Source of the DNA: Bacillota bacterium
Lineage (GTDB): Bacteria; Bacillota; Clostridia; Christensenellales; CAG-138
NCBI GenBank assembly: GCA_023435855.1
Contig: JAEZLG010000237.1
Coordinates: 1 to 14,982, forward strand
Reading direction: 5' to 3'
Length of the DNA stretch: 14,982 bases
Made by a program: the position numbers and the translations under genes
The notes under the pieces: model-generated
Database searches by the model: none
What the model was told of the DNA's origin: nothing
Seen by the model: the letters and a program-made list of their open reading frames with translations, nothing else
Shown here: piece by piece, positions 14,786 through 14,982 of the stretch
Position numbering within the stretch: the stretch's first letter is position 1
Layout of the letters: each line of letters begins with the position of its first letter

Positions 14786-14982
14786 TCATTCTTCATCATC
14801 GAAGTCTTCGTCATCGATCTTCTTTTTCCTATGTCCGAACAGGCTGCTTAAAAACCAGCCGCCCCGTTCCTCTTCATCATCATCAAAATCTTCGTCGTCA
14901 AAGTCTTCATCAGGCTGCTTTTTAATAGAGAGAGACTTCGCGGCAGGTTTTATGGGTGCTGCAACCGGTGCTGCAGACCTTG
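14786..14982 (-). CDS. 3' end of an unidentified gene with an acidic repetitive tail (partial)
   Basis: The reading frame is open from the window edge to a TGA at 14786-14788; 64 codons are visible and the start lies outside. The visible part begins with an Ala/Pro-rich linker (RSAAPVAAPIKPAAKSLSI), then an acidic run QPDEDFDDEDFDDDEEE, a short hydrophobic patch GGWFLSSLFG, a basic HRKKK and a final acidic IDDEDFDDEE. The Asp-Glu-Asp-Phe-Asp-Asp-Glu unit occurs three times in variant form. Coding is supported by the uninterrupted frame, the sensible amino-acid pattern and the terminator just past the stop. I do not recognise the family and propose no function. Confidence 0.65.
   Translation of the reverse strand, partial: RSAAPVAAPIKPAAKSLSIKKQPDEDFDDEDFDDDEEERGGWFLSSLFGHRKKKIDDEDFDDEE

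Noticed and set aside
1..14982. Mobile elements, CRISPR arrays, defence genes, tRNA or rRNA genes.
   Set aside because: I found no transposase, integrase, long terminal or direct repeats, spaced repeats or tRNA-like folds; coding is dense and made of conserved core genes.

Overview
The window is a stretch of core chromosome from an endospore-forming, Gram-positive anaerobe of the Clostridia type. I infer this from the gene order pta-ackA-yceD-rpmF-plsX-acpP-rnc-smc-ftsY, from a ylbJ (spoVV) sporulation gene, from a WalR/PhoP-like response regulator next to a D,D-carboxypeptidase, from frequent TTG/GTG starts and from AGGAGG-type ribosome binding sites. Base composition looks balanced by eye. 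I see no IS element, integrase, CRISPR array, tRNA, rRNA or codon-usage break. No exotic system is evident, and the novelty is mostly regulatory.

Left edge (1-2400): a response regulator on the minus strand and a secreted S11-family D-Ala-D-Ala carboxypeptidase on the plus strand diverge from a 253-bp region. Each has a good SigA-type promoter, and an inverted repeat lies exactly midway between their -35 boxes. A strong terminator ends the carboxypeptidase unit, converging on ftsY.

Centre (2430-12250, all minus strand; transcription runs from high to low coordinates): pta and ackA make acetate and ATP from acetyl-CoA. A TTGACA-17-TAAAAT promoter then drives yceD and rpmF (23S rRNA/50S-related), which end at a terminator. 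plsX, with its own promoter, and acpP, with a promoter overlapping the plsX stop codon, supply phospholipid and fatty-acid synthesis. A hairpin follows acpP, then rnc (RNase III). A further promoter lies ahead of smc-ftsY (chromosome organisation and SRP-dependent membrane targeting). The block is thus several transcription units rather than one operon.

Right edge (12360-14982): tmcAL (tRNA-Met cytidine acetate ligase) diverges from pta-ackA and is followed after 30 bp by ylbJ/spoVV. A 19-bp-stem hairpin separates ylbJ from the 3' end of an unidentified convergent gene whose product ends in an acidic, repetitive tail. Functionally the window joins acetate metabolism, an acetate-using tRNA modification enzyme, lipid precursor supply, ribosome maturation, chromosome condensation and envelope work.
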